Assembly: GCA_032622095.1 (NCBI GenBank)
Contig: CP136063.1
Location: 277,321,426 to 277,385,425, forward strand
DNA: 64,000 bases
Reading direction: 5' to 3'
Source: Siphonodentalium dalli
Lineage: Eukaryota > Mollusca > Scaphopoda > Gadilida > Siphonodentaliidae
Of this stretch, positions 44,660-56,581 are shown in pieces (within the stretch, counting starts at the first letter, position 1; every line of letters begins with the position of its first letter). The notes beneath the pieces were generated by a model that was not told the DNA's origin, did not search any database, and saw only the letters and a program-made list of their open reading frames with translations. Position numbers and translations under genes: made by a program.

Positions 44660-46085
44660 TCAAGCCTTGAAACTGTCTGTCATTTGTAGAATGAGGTTCC
44701 CAGATGATGCACCCGCTGCACCCTCTGGGAACCTCATTCTGCTTAGGTCTCATCTCCAGGGAAGTATCTCAAGTATCTATAGTCACAAATTAACATTGTT
44801 TATAGTTACTTTTTCCCTTGTGGAAGTTTCTATATCCTCTAATTTGCAAATGATAATAAGAATAATTGAGGTGACTAATGGGTGAACATCGCCAACTTCA
44901 ACTGCAGAAATACAATTTAATCCTCTGGTCTTCCATAGCAGTTGAGGCCAAAGCAGAATGGAACAGAGGGTGAATTTGGTGATGCTAGCCCACCATGCGG
45001 GATAGCATCACTAGATTCAGAGGGCTCAGGGCAGCCTGCTATGTGGGATAGCATCACTAAATTCACCCTCTGGGGACCTCATTCTGCAAATGACAGACAC
45101 TCTGAGTCTAAATTCAGGCTTGCTTATTAAATCATAGGAGATTAATGAGGTAATGACTGGAACTTCTAGAAGGCCTCCCCACCCTTGGCATATAGGAAAT
45201 CTATAGTAGGGTAGGTGGTTCAGAGAAGCACATGTGATTGGGATGGTTTGTGGGTTGTGTTATATATATAAGAAGAGAGGTCACTTAAATTATAAAGTAC
45301 CATTGTTCTGAAGATAATTTCCCAACTTTAATATTGTGTCTGCTGATTGATCATTTGACTTGCTGAGATTCTTCTGTGGATATAATAGTCTCTATATATA
45401 AGGTAATTATGATATGGTGTACAGATATCTGGTATACACATACAAAAATGTACTAAATTTTTTATGTTATGTACGCCACTTAATTTAACCTTTTCTTTAC
45501 TGAATGCTCATTGATTAGTAGTTCATTTAGGAAATGTACAGATGATGAGTTCAACAAACGGGAAGGCAGTTCTAGTTTTTTTAACATACAGTAATGCTCT
45601 AATTAATCGACTTCTTAACCACAGCAGAATTATGGGTAACTTTTCAGGATTTAGTCGGAAATATGGCTTGTTGCCATTCATCGGAAAGCTCTCGGCGAGA
45701 GCTTTCCGATGAATGGCAACAAGCCATATTTCCGACTAAATCCTGAAAAGTTACCCATAATTCTGCTGTGGTTAAGGGGTCGATTACTTAGGGCATTACT
45801 GTATATTTCATCTCGGTTTTTGGGAATAATTATGAAAATTTAAGAGTTTCATAGAAATGTTTATTGTTATTTTGATCCTGGGATAATTCTGCTGTGGTTA
45901 AGAAGTCGATTAATTAGAGCATTACTGTATAACATGTATCTGAACATTTTCCTCCAAAGAATAGGAATCTATCTGCACTTTTATTATCTGTTCGTCTGTC
46001 TGTCTCTTTGTCTTTCTGTCTGTCTGTTTGTAGTCTGCTCCTGAACAACCATCCAGATGAACAATAGACCATTCAAATATATACA
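44660..46085 (+). repeat. GCAGAATGAGG remnants and duplicated block, copy B
   Basis: Partial palindromes at 44685-44755 and 44950-45100 precede the block that parallels 41880-42890. Copy B contains a full CAGTAATGCC palindrome (45587-45803) and a loose end of that family at 45884-45930. Copy A lacks both. Confidence 0.8.
45587..45803. mobile_element. CAGTAATGCC palindrome, best full-length copy
   Basis: 217 bp, TACAGTAATGCTCTAATTAA to AGGGCATTACTGTA. The arms pair almost perfectly through TTTTCAGGATTTAGTCGG and GGCTTGTTGCCATTCATC to a centre at GAGCTCTCGGCGAGAGC-like sequence near 45695. Confidence 0.9.
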
Positions 46086-46197
46086 TTTATAACTGACGGA
46101 AGAATCCATTTGGTAAAGAGACTGTTTATTTGATGACCATTTGTCTGTACAGTTATGTATAAACATACACCGGCATTTGTATAGATGTGTATAAACA

Positions 46198-46327
46198 TAC
46201 AGTAATGCCCTAAATAATGTGAGAGCTTTCCGATGAATGGCAACAAGCCATATTTCCGACTAAATCCTGAAAAGTTACCCATAATTCTGCTGTGGTTAAG
46301 GAGTCGATTATTTAGAGCATTACTGTA
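46198..46327. mobile_element. CAGTAATGCC palindrome with deleted left arm
   Basis: TACAGTAATGCCCTAAATAA is joined directly to GAGAGCTTTCCGATGAAT and the complete right arm. Confidence 0.8.
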
Positions 46328-49300
46328 TGCCGGATTTGGTGTCCCTCTTTCTCAGAGTTGTCAAAACATAAACAAACGTGTCTCAGATGGGGTTAGAAAT
46401 GAAATCACATTATGTGTATGATTATGTACAGCTGGCTTCAACCAAGAAATAAGAAAAACTTCCTCGCAAGGCAGAGGGAGCAAATAAATTGAATGTTCAG
46501 ACCCAAATAAGCAACGCATGCAGGGTGGAAATAAACAACGCATGCAGGGTGGACATTTTCTATGCACGTTTATTTTTAACACTAGAGTAATAATGGTTGT
46601 AGTATTAAAGATTAGAATAATACAGATATTGAATGAAATCATCTGATCTGTCCACTCCTCATTCCTCAAATACCTACATATTATCCCACATACTGTAATA
46701 GGTTATGCACAGGCAAAATTCTCAGGTGACAGGTAGAAAATAACTCTACCTGTCCCCTGTGACAAGAAGACATTTAAGAACAGCCCTGCCTCTATGGGAA
46801 CTATTGTTTTATTGTTTGTATTAAATTATGAACCTATCTTTAATATGTATACTGCACCAGTACCATTCACATTCACATATGTATGCTTTATAATGCACAT
46901 GATGTCTTATGATCAACTCTGTCTCCCCCCTCTCCCAACTTTAGTCAAAATAAATTTGAACAGTTAGAAATTTCATGCCTGACACTTCACTGGAATTTTA
47001 TTACCACTGTAAATAGGTTTAAATTTATTTGATTTTCCGACCAGTGTGCCATTTTTTGTTTTTTGTTTTTTTCTACCAAATGTTAAATATTCCCCTACTT
47101 CAGTACTTCAGTTTACTTTTTAATAAAATTTTGACTTCAATGATTATCAGACAGGGGGGGGGTCTGGAAAAAAATTGCACATATAGGGCCCAAAAAGTTT
47201 TTTTCCGACCTCGAGGGACCCACCACCCCATTTTTGCAAAAAAATATTTTTTTCCTCCAAAAATTTGGGGACCCACCCCCCGTTTCTCATGTTTTTATCA
47301 AAATTTCAGAGATTTTTTTTAGCGGTCTTCAATAACTGTTAACTGCCTTACTAATTGGTAAACACAGATCAGAAAAACGAAAAATATACTGTATTTCCAT
47401 GTGTTTCCTGGTGTTTTCAGTATCTAACAACAATATTAATTAAGCATTGTGTATATAGGTACACTATATGTCACAAATTTCCCTAGACCCCATTATAGCC
47501 TTAATATATCGAGTGTGTTGTGTCTGACAGAGAACACTGGCCAGTGTAAATAGTGGTAAACAGGTCAGGGGTTCCACAATTATATGTGCATGATCAAAGA
47601 ACTCTTTAGTCTTATCCAACGGGATGGGGTGGGGAATTGTTTTTTGGTTAGGTATACACATAGATATATGGTTATTATACTGCCCGATATTAGTCGGCGG
47701 GTATATAGTTGATGTCTCGAGCCGTCTGTCCATACAAACATTTTGAATTTTAACTCAAGAGTCAGTTGTCATATTTGCTGCCCTATGGCATGGTGACGGA
47801 CCAGAAATGGGGGACGAATATGCATAATATCGCGGGTTGTGACCACCAATGCCTACTAGAGTTATGGGCCCTGTTAGACTTTATGAAATTCAGTCCATAC
47901 AAAGTTTTTGCAATATAAGTTAAGTGTCGGTTGTTAAATTTTGATGTGGTTTGGTATGGTGATAGACCAGAATGAAGAATTGAATGTCATTTCTCAATGC
48001 ATCTGAATGCATCACATTATTTCAGTTCATCTATTTGTAAGTGATAACAGTATACAATTAGTATTTTAGTTTCGTCTTGTTGAGCAGTAAAGCTCCCAGA
48101 TGAAGTTTGGAAATTCAATGAGAATAGCGTCACCTTCAATTGGGATTGTCTGAGCACTAAACAGTAATGTCATTCATCATAACCAATTCAGTTTTATTCG
48201 GATAATTGTTGCAAATTAACATTACTAGCAATCATTCAAGATGAGAAATAACCAGAAGGAATGAATTTGATTACATGTCAGAACAAGACAGTATTTCAGA
48301 CATTTTATTTCAATTTATGAGATACCCTTTTCAATTTCATGTTATGCAACAATCAGGTTAATGATATCTACTAGTAGTCATCATTGAGTATTCACCATGT
48401 AGTATCCAATTTGTGATAGAGTTTTTTTGTTTTATTACTTTTATTCAGATAATACAACTGGGTAATATATTAATTTTGTTACTAAATATTTCTTCCGTTG
48501 ATCATAAGTTTCCTGAACGTTAATACGGTGGTCCACTGTGAAGTGGTCCGGGATACTGTGAAATCCAGAATGTTGCTAAATCTGAGTCTAAAGAGTCACT
48601 TTAGCTGCCTATATAGCCCTATACCAACAAGCATGGTACTAACATGCTTACAAACAACATTACATGATCAGTACTTGTAAATTGTTTGAAAAAAACTCAT
48701 TTTGGAAAAAATTTACAAGCACCATTTTTTCCGCCTCTGGACCACCCACCCACCCCGGCCCTATATACAGATTTTTTTTGCAGACCCCCCCCCTGTATCA
48801 GATGGAAATTTTCCAACAACCATAAGAGGGGGGAGGGGTCTCAGGCTAATTTTAAACAGTACCATCGAATTCCTCAGAATTTAGAATTTGTGTGTGGTTT
48901 AGGAGGCATATAAGAAATGGCAAACACTTTTTCCTTTGCTATTATGTCAATATTTAAGTATTGAAGAACATTTTACTGAAAATAGTATACAGGCTAATCA
49001 CATCGAGAGCTCTTCTCCTTCACCCCATCTGCACTTTTATTTTCTCTCATCTGCTTATATTATCTATCCACCCCTCTAAATCAATAATAGACCATTCCAA
49101 TGTATATTTTATTTAACTTGGTGGGAGAATCCATTTAGTATAGAATGGGTTAACATCCATGTATGCTTTATCATGTACAGTATGTTTTATTATAGACTCT
49201 GTGCTCTAAGTTAATAATCTCGAGGCAAACCGAAGATAGCGGCTAATCGTTGCACAGCTAACCATAAGATATTGGCTAATTTTTTTTCTGCAAGGCTAAT

Positions 49301-49491
49301 TTTCATGATCTATCAGTTAACTTGTCAGGGAAAAAAGCTTTTAATACTAGTAGTTTATACTCAGCGGTAGGGCTGCTTTACTAGTAGTTTATACTCAGGG
49401 GTAGGTAAATCCAATGAATCTTATTTGAATTGAATCGGGTCCATGCTGCATTTTTTAAATAGAAAATTAAAAACATGTTTTTAATATTCTA
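46328..49491. other. Long intron region; nothing firm
   Basis: Low-complexity patches only. Poly-G next to GGTCTGGAAAAAAATTGCAC and GGGACCCACC..CCCC words (47150-47290), and similar CCCACCC/CCCCCCC words (48720-48840), look like decayed hAT-type ends. Bases 49085-49155 carry the 'ATAGACCATTCCAATGTATA' family tail ending in GGGTTAA. The open frames are short. Confidence 0.4.
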
Positions 49492-49958
49492 TTAACCCTT
49501 TCAGTGCCAGGGGCCGATCTCATCGGCCCTAATTTACGGTCTGTAAAATCGGCCCTAAATTTTTTATTTTTTTTTTTAGATTTTTGGGGTTGAATTATTT
49601 TTGGGTATGCTTAAGCATGCTATAACGAATTTAAAAACAAACAGGATAAAACCTTAGGGGCATGTTATAACTCAAAAACTATCACCAAGTATTCATAGTA
49701 ATACTTTTGATGCCCATGAAAAACGTAAGATTCCCTGGCACTAAACCTACAAAATAAGTCTGTTAAAGAATATAAGAAAAAATTATAAAAATTGTAAAAA
49801 ATTGTAAAAAATAATAACAAATGATGAAAAATTGTTAGGCCAATGCATTCTCTTATATATGCGAGGCGACCTATGGTCGACTCGCATATATAAGAGAATG
49901 CATTGGCACAGGGTATATGGGTTGATACAAAAATCGGACCTGGCACTGAAAGGGTTAA
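49492..49958. mobile_element. piggyBac-like MITE, 'CAGTGCC' family
   Basis: TTAA lies at 49492-49495 and 49955-49958. The left end is CCCTTTCAGTGCCAGGGGCC and the right CCTGGCACTGAAAGGG. It carries the GGTATGCTTAAGCATGCTAT segment and one hairpin (49838-49905). Confidence 0.87.
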
Positions 49959-50249
49959 ATGTGATAAAATAAGATGTTTGTTTTGTGAAATGCCAATTGG
50001 AAATAGTTCTATGTTATAATATCTAGAACTGTTTATGTATTTGTTTATGCAATTTGCATATATTTAGAAGGTTTGGAATTGAATTAAGAAATTAGAGCAT
50101 TAATTTAGCAATTGATATTACTTTTCTTGGTATTTCATGGGCGAGATCTTTAATTGTCTCCAAATTTGTAGTGCTCATTCAATGTTGCGAAACCAATAGT
50201 CACCCCTAAAATCAACTTATATAATAAAACATAACTACATAGTAGCATG
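49959..50249. other. Intron sequence; nothing recognised
   Basis: AT-rich, no feature. Confidence 0.3.
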
Positions 50250-50407
50250 TACAGTAATGCCCTAAATAATCGACTCCTTAACAAGAGCAGAATTATGGGT
50301 AACTTTTCAAGATTTAGTCGGAAATATGGCTTGTTGCCATTCATCGGAAAGCTCTCAGTGAGAGCATTTCGATGAATGGCACCAAGACATATTAGGGCAT
50401 CACTGTA
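50250..50407. mobile_element. CAGTAATGCC palindrome, right arm truncated
   Basis: The left arm is complete (TACAGTAATGCCCTAAATAA to TCATCGGAAAGCTCT). After the dyad, the right arm jumps from ACCAAGACATA to TTAGGGCATCACTGTA. Confidence 0.8.
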
Positions 50408-50659
50408 ATTGGAGGTTTGTATCCCTGATTTCTAGCTTATATCTGTTTCTAGCTTATATTTAATCTTGTCAGGTTAAAATTTTCAGGATTCCTGCCTGAA
50501 AAGTGCTTGTGGGGACCTTGAAATTCAGCGATATATGCACTGCTTGCTGAACATTCAATTGATTCAAACTGTATTTTACCATATTTAATTCAGCATCTTG
50601 GGGAGACTTTAAAATTACTGAGGACTTCCCTTGATTTGACTTAAATTTTAGTGATCAGC

Positions 50660-50911
50660 TTTAACTCTTTCTATACTAATTCTCATTGACGAGTAGTTAT
50701 CCCGTAGGAAATGTTCAGATAATAATTTTAATAATTGGTTGTTTGTTGAACTTATTTTCTGAACATTTCCCTACAATAAATTGGTATCCTGCTGTACTTG
50801 TTTATATTAACTGCTTATTTTTTCCTGAAAACCCTGCCAAATGAATAATAGACCATTCCAATGTATACTTTTTTAACTGAGTGGGAAAATCCATTTAGTA
50901 TAGGAATGGCT
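50660..50911. mobile_element. TTAA MITE, 'CTTTCTATACTAA' family
   Basis: Begins TTAACTCTTTCTATACTAAT and ends ATTTAGTATAGGAATGGCTAA, forming imperfect inverted termini. Inside, GGAAATGTTCAGATAATAA pairs with TTATTTTCTGAACATTTCCC. The TTAA-like edge and CTTT terminus suggest the same piggyBac-type mobilisation. Related fragments lie at 25860, 38095, 42660, 45485, 49085 and 59155. Confidence 0.65.
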
Positions 50912-51396
50912 AAAAGTCCAAATGCAGCTAGACTAAAATTGAGATAGATGCTGATTACACTTAAAATTTAGGTTTGAGGAGCTGGAAAATTCATGAAAAT
51001 GTTCAGTTCTAAATGGATTTGAATTTTATTAGATCTGACCTATGGGAACCCTGTGAGATTAAAATGTCCAATTATCCAAAAGGGACGAAAGTGATATACT
51101 GCCTAGTGAGAAAACATTCAACATCCATTGTGGTGTTCTCTAATTTCAACAGTAGTACAATGAATAAAAGCATTCCATTGGTCATTTCTGTCCTCACCAT
51201 TTTATATACCCAACAATTACTGATTCATCAAACCTGACGGGCTGACAGACAGGTTATCTGATATTGTAACCGATCACTGTTTAAAATATATGGGCACTCA
51301 ATATTTTCTGACACCAGTATATTTGCAGTGATAAATTTTGACATTATGGCTTTTGCATGGGTATAGTTAACATGTACCAGTATGGTATTTCTCTAG

Positions 51397-51474
51397 GGGC
51401 CCTGATGAATCACTTGGTAAGCTGCATAGCACATTAGGGCAACACAAGTCTCGGGTGATCAACACGTTGGGAAG
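51397..51474 (+). CDS. Probable exon 6 of the doublecortin gene
   Basis: A 78-bp open segment between TGGTATTTCTCTAG| and GGGAAG|GTAACC. Entered in phase 2 (the phase in which exon 5 leaves), it completes a proline codon and encodes GPDESLGKLHSTLGQHKSRV then INTLG, leaving in phase 2. The peptide is low in hydrophobic residues with a basic patch, like the tails that follow the second domain in DCDC2-type proteins, but I recognise no domain. Support is the phase match, usable splice sites and gene-like composition. The preceding intron would be 15.0 kb, including the assembly gap, so an exon may be missing between them. The next exon would have to start in phase 2 and was not found with confidence. 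Confidence 0.5.
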
Positions 51475-51904
51475 GTAACCTGATTTGTGAATATATGTCA
51501 GTTGCTTTCTGAGGGTTATGGTTTCTGCGCACAGTAGATTGATTTCCTGGTGAAAGAATAACATTTTTGTGGTTGAAGTTTCCCTACCGACCCTAAATTA
51601 AACACCTTACCCTATTAATTTTGTTCATGGTACGAATAAAATCTCTTAAAATTTTCATCACATTGTGTAGATAACACATAATAAACTGGGAAAAAGCACA
51701 TACCAATGTCCAAAAATATGTAGATTTCCTAGTCAAGGCATTTTGGCTTGTACAAAAAGCAATGAAAACCTTTTGCAGCTCAATGCTTTCATTAAATTTC
51801 AAAGCAAAAAAGGAAGCCATGAAAATTTTCAACCCTTTCACAGGGTTTCCGCTACTACGGCAGGCCGGCCGTCCAGCGGCCTCATTCCCCTCCCCAACCA
51901 TGAC
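51475..51904. other. Spacer; nothing recognised
   Basis: At 51840, GGGTTTCCGCTA..CGGC is reverse-related to 57370-57395 (AGCGGAAACCCTG). No gene was recognised. Confidence 0.3.
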
Positions 51905-52279
51905 TTAACCCTTTACCCAACAAACCGGCCAAAACCGGCCAAATAAAGCTTCAACAGCCTAAAATATCTCCGGTCTGTCTCAATAGAACCATACAAATAT
52001 GGATATCATTGGAACCGGCTCCTTGACCACATTGTGATAGTTACAGTTATGCCCTGTGCCAATGCATTCTCTTATATATGCGAGTCGACCATATGTCGCC
52101 TTGCATATATAAGAGAATGCATTTTTACCATTTTATCTTACATTCTTTAACAATTTTATAATTTTTAATGTGTTAAGCCAATGCATTCTCTTTAATATAT
52201 ATGCGAGGCGACCTATGGTCGACTCGCATATATAAGAGAATGCATTGGCACAGGGCCTTTCTGTTGGGTAAAGGGTTAA
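51905..52279. mobile_element. piggyBac-like MITE, 'CCCTTTACCCAAC' family
   Basis: TTAA lies at 51905-51908 and 52276-52279. The orientation is opposite to the 19345 and 31609 copies: GGCCAAATAAAGCTTCAACA lies at the left. The hairpins are at 52054-52122 (one arm shortened) and 52176-52245. Confidence 0.87.
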
Positions 52280-52453
52280 TATTGGCCACAAAATAGCCAT
52301 ATACCTCGCTCAGTCCCCGTTTTACACAGGACGAGCGATCACCAACACTGATGATTAACAGATTGAAAAGAATCCTGGTGCTTGAATAAGACATGATCAG
52401 TAGCGCGGACCACGTGCACAGTACTGTATTGTCTACACCATCCTGAGTAATAG

Positions 52454-55400
52454 TATAGTCGTTGTGGTGATTTTGGAGGGAGAATGTAGAAAAAATTGTT
52501 ATAAAGCCAGTTTTGGTGTCATTTTGACCGGGAATGTTTGGACAACAATATATCCAAAATCCGCTAAAATCCGCTTTGGGGAATTTTTTTTACAGTTATT
52601 TGAATACAGGACGTTTCGTCATTATGCCACAAAATTTCATAATGCAGATAAATACAAACAGTTTACTTGTGTTAGCTCGCAAACCACTAATGCGTGGCAA
52701 GTTCGCATGGATAATTGTCATATGATGATACGACAACATGACCCACCACAGTGTAAGCCGTATTTGCCCCCACCAATAAAGAGCGTTAAGTAAAATACCA
52801 CACATAAAGAGCGTTTTGTGAGCGTTGAAGGAAAACACCACAATAAGCCATGTGTGCGCTCCAGTGATAAAGCACGTTATCATAGAACGACATAACGCAC
52901 TTCGCTGCAGTTGTGCAAACCACAAGTCGCATTGTTCAGTTGTTTCTAATATATCACTTCGATTTGTATCTCTAATTGTGAAAGTTGTAAAAGTAGCTTT
53001 TTTAGGAGTCGGACACATGTTTCCTGTTGAAACCTAACGGTGACAACGTACGCAGGAGATATGTTTTGGTTAATTTGATTGCTCCATTCGTTGTTCTCGT
53101 GTTCTGTTTTATTATTGCATATTTATTCTCGCTCTATTTCATTTCTCATTGTTGATAATGGCCGACAATCGTACCGTCGGCGATGAGCTTAACCCAGCTG
53201 AAGACCTTTGTGTCATATGTGGTTTTGGTTTTGTTAATGATCCACCGGTAAAGGTGGGGGCAAAAGGTATTGTGACTCTTTGTATATATTATTTGTATAT
53301 ATTTATTTGTAATTTGTCTTGAATGTCTTATATATAGATGTTAGACAATAAATGATGATGACTCTCATAAGCTTTTGCGGACAACGGGGGCGACCTAATT
53401 TGAAACAATACCTCACCGCGCGCAGCCAGGTGACGCCTGTCGACAAAGTGCTGGTGCATGCAGGTTGCCGGAGAGATTTTACCGACACAAAAAGAAAGAC
53501 ACAAGATAATTTGGTGGTTTCAGAAGCGAAAAGACTACGATCTGATGCAACGCCAATCAATATAGCAGAAGACTGCTTAATATGTGGAGTTCATACAAGC
53601 ACTGATGTTAGACACCCAGATAGGTCCACACCAATGAGCCAAGTAGAGACCATCCCTTTCAGGGACAAGCTCTTACAATGCTGTGCGCATAGACAGGATG
53701 CTTTAGCATATGACGTGGAGAAGCGCATTCAAGGGCGCATTGACTTGGTAGCAGCATAGGCCGTTTACCACCACGGATATCTGACTCGATTCTTGCAAGG
53801 CAAGGATGTGAGTCAACCCGAGACAGGAAAAGCAAGTCGAAGATCAGATCAGGGTATGAAACATTGGTTCGAAACGATTTGTAATTGGCTCGAGACAGAA
53901 GCTGGTGCTGAATTAACACTGTTAGTGAGTTACATTCCAGAATGGTTGAATTCGCAGGCGAGTCAGAGGTTTATACTATTAAAAGTTTGAAAGGTAACTT
54001 AGAGGAATACTATGCAGAATTCATTTTCTTCGCCGAGGTTAAGGGACGGAAGGATGTCGTTTGTTTTCGAAATATGGCCAAATTCATTATAAATGAAAAG
54101 TGGTACACTGATAAAAAACAGGATTTAGATGAGGAGGCAGACAGGATTGTCTTGACTGCAGCAAGAATAATAAAAGCACAAATAAGGGAGGCCGATTACA
54201 GTCGCGAATCTTATCCACCCAGTGACGCTATATCTATTATTAGTCAGGGGCGAAATTGGATCCCGAGTCACCTGCAAAGCCTACTAAATATTTTAATTCC
54301 GTCCGATGTCAAGCAGAATAGCATCGGTCATTCCATTGTACAGGGTGCTCGTCCACATTCGGTTATAACACCAACGCTGTTTGGACTGGGTGTAGAAATG
54401 GACAATGTGTTTGGTTCCAAATGGCTAGTGAACGAGTTATCCCGGTTGGGATTCTCTGTTACCCACGATGAAGTTTAGAGGTACAAGCAATCCGTCATTC
54501 AGACCGAAACGCCCAGTCAAATACTAACTGACTATGCCTTCGTTCAGTGGGTGGCAGATAATGTCGACCACAACATAGCAACTCTAGATGGTAAGGGGAC
54601 CTTCCATGGAATTGGGATAGTTGCAATATCTGCACCCATGAATCAATCAGCACTGAACATGAAATCGCGTGTAATCATGAGACAAAAGCGGTTGAGGGTT
54701 GATGAGCTCGTGAAAAACAAAGGAGTGTCCATCTCCCAATTTGTTGATGTTATTGGCAAAGGAATTTCCAATATCAAACTGAAACCTCTTCTTCATTTGG
54801 CCACACCATATACCCTCCCATCTGACCTCAGCACAGATCTGCTGTGGCACTCAGCATGCTTTTTCAGAAAGAGTGAAAAACCTAGCGCGAACTGGTCAGG
54901 TTTCGTGCAAAGTGCTTACTCGCAGGACGACACTCTGACCGCTGAGAAATCAGATGTTCTGTTCCTTCCCATCATCGATCTGAATCCGTCAGATGACGAT
55001 TGCATTTATTCTACACTCATGTATGTTGAGGAACAGGCACGTAGATTGAACATCCACACGCCATGTATCACTTTCGACCAGCCGTTGTGGCTCAAGGCTG
55101 TAAACATAATAAGTTCTAAGTCGATGAACATAGTGTGTAGGCTGGGTGGATTTCACACTGTAATGAGCTTCATGGGGAGTATCGGTTCGACGATGAAGGG
55201 GTCGGGGTTAGAAGAAGCTTTGGAGAAAGTGTACGGTCAGAACACAGTGACCCATATGATATCTGGAAAGGCAGTGTCGAGGGCATTGCGTGGTTACTAC
55301 CTAGTTGAGGCTGCGCTTTTCAATAAGTTGATAGCTGAAGTTGTCCCAGTTGAAAAGGACGGCAGTTCTGCGGACATCGAATCGGTAATGGAACAAGATG

Positions 55401-56581
55401 ACATAGAAGCCTCACACATGCAACAGTACACGTTGTTGGTGAAAACACGATGGGCAAAATGCACCAGAGTGAAATGGGCAGAATACAAAAACTGCGTGAA
55501 GAGATTGAAATTGTTGTTGTTCCTATATCCGCGGCTGCGGTCTCAACTGAACTGTTGAAGGTCGAGCAATGTATCAATTGTTATAAATCACTGCTTGTCA
55601 AAGAATCCCTCACAGCAAAATTGTGGGTGCAGTATATGGATTATGTGCAAACCCTAAAGAACTTCATCCGTGCTGAGCGAACAGGGGATTGGAATCTGCA
55701 TATTGTAACATTAGGGAAGATGCTGAACCTCTTCGCAGCCACTAGTCATATAAATTACGCAAAGAGCTGTAGACTATATCTCCAAATTATGCTAGAATTA
55801 CCAGTGAAGCATCCTTGAGTACATCAGTGTTTGAGGAACATGGCTTCCATGTAGACCGTAGAAGTAGCAGATTCTGGGCGGGGTTATCAACCGATCTTAT
55901 ACACTGAATAATGACGTATTGAATGCTGATGGGTGGGGTTGGGAACGACGTGGTGAGGATCTTTCCCCAGTCATGACTGACCAGAATGCAGCCCAAGACG
56001 AATTGCTCAAGTTTGTACGATGCAAGTGTAAGATGTCATAAAAAAAACCATGTGACACCAATGTGTGTACATGTCGCAAACATGGTCTGAAATGTGTTTT
56101 CGCTTGTGGATATTGTCGTGGAGAGGGCTGCATGAATTCAGAAGAGGTTCTGATAGATGACGAAGGTGAGGTCTGAGTATAAATGATATATTTGACACAC
56201 AAGTGTCGAAATCATGAAGTATTTCTCATTCTGGTCATCACTGGCTGATTTCGATCAACAAAATAAACAAAAGAAATAATTGTCATTTTAGCGGCCATTT
56301 TGGTTGCCATCTTTTGACTCTGTGACTGATATTTGGTCAGTGTGACTCCCGTGGAATCCTTTGTCAAACGTGATGACATTTGTACGAGAGCAAACTCATT
56401 ACCCCTACCTCACAATGGACTAATGCTGATTGGGGAATATTTGGACGCCATCTTGAATCCTGAATTTTCCCCAAGGCGGATTTTGGATATGTTATTCCTG
56501 ATACTTTTGAGCGCAAAATGATACCAAAACCAGCTTTATAACAATTTTTTCCAGGTTCAACCTCCCGACGACCACACTATA
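52454..56581 (+). mobile_element. DNA transposon with ~130-bp TIRs carrying a broken transposase-like gene
   Basis: Bases 52454-52590 reappear inverted at 56455-56581. Paired blocks include TATAGT at the edges, GAAAAAATTGTTATAAAG, TTTTGGT(G/A)TCATTTTG, ATATCCAAAATCCG and CTTTGGGGAA/CCTTGGGGAA. The termini enclose one gene on the + strand (53158-56176). TATA directly outside or at both edges could be a short target duplication, which is uncertain. The arms have diverged and the gene is broken in several places, so this is a dead copy. I cannot match the termini to a named superfamily. Confidence 0.8.
53158..56176 (+). pseudogene. Decayed transposase-like gene with C-terminal CXC-type cysteine cluster
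   Basis: The likely start is MADNRTVGDELNPAEDLCVI at 53158, with a short intron or gap before 53352. The frame then runs through VHAGCRRDF, HWFETICNWLETEAGAELTL, WLVNELSRLGFSVTHDEV, ADNVDHNIATLDGKGTFHGI, CITFDQPLWLKA, LGGFHTVMSFMGSIGSTMKG, GFHVDRRSSRFWAGL and finally RCKCKM..KPCDTNVCTC..GLKC..ACGYC. Breaks visible: TAA at 53349, TAG at 53757, a frameshift at about 53945-53990, TAG at 54476, a frameshift near 55490-55550, TGA at 55816, a shift and apparent deletion after 55905, and TAA at 56039. From memory, this layout belongs to a family of long uncharacterised proteins found in many copies in cnidarian, mollusc and other marine invertebrate genomes. The acidic motifs and high copy number suggest a DDE/RNase-H-fold transposase; that is inference. 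The C-terminal CxC..C....CxC......C...C..C spacing resembles Tesmin/TSO1 CXC DNA-binding repeats. Confidence 0.72.
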
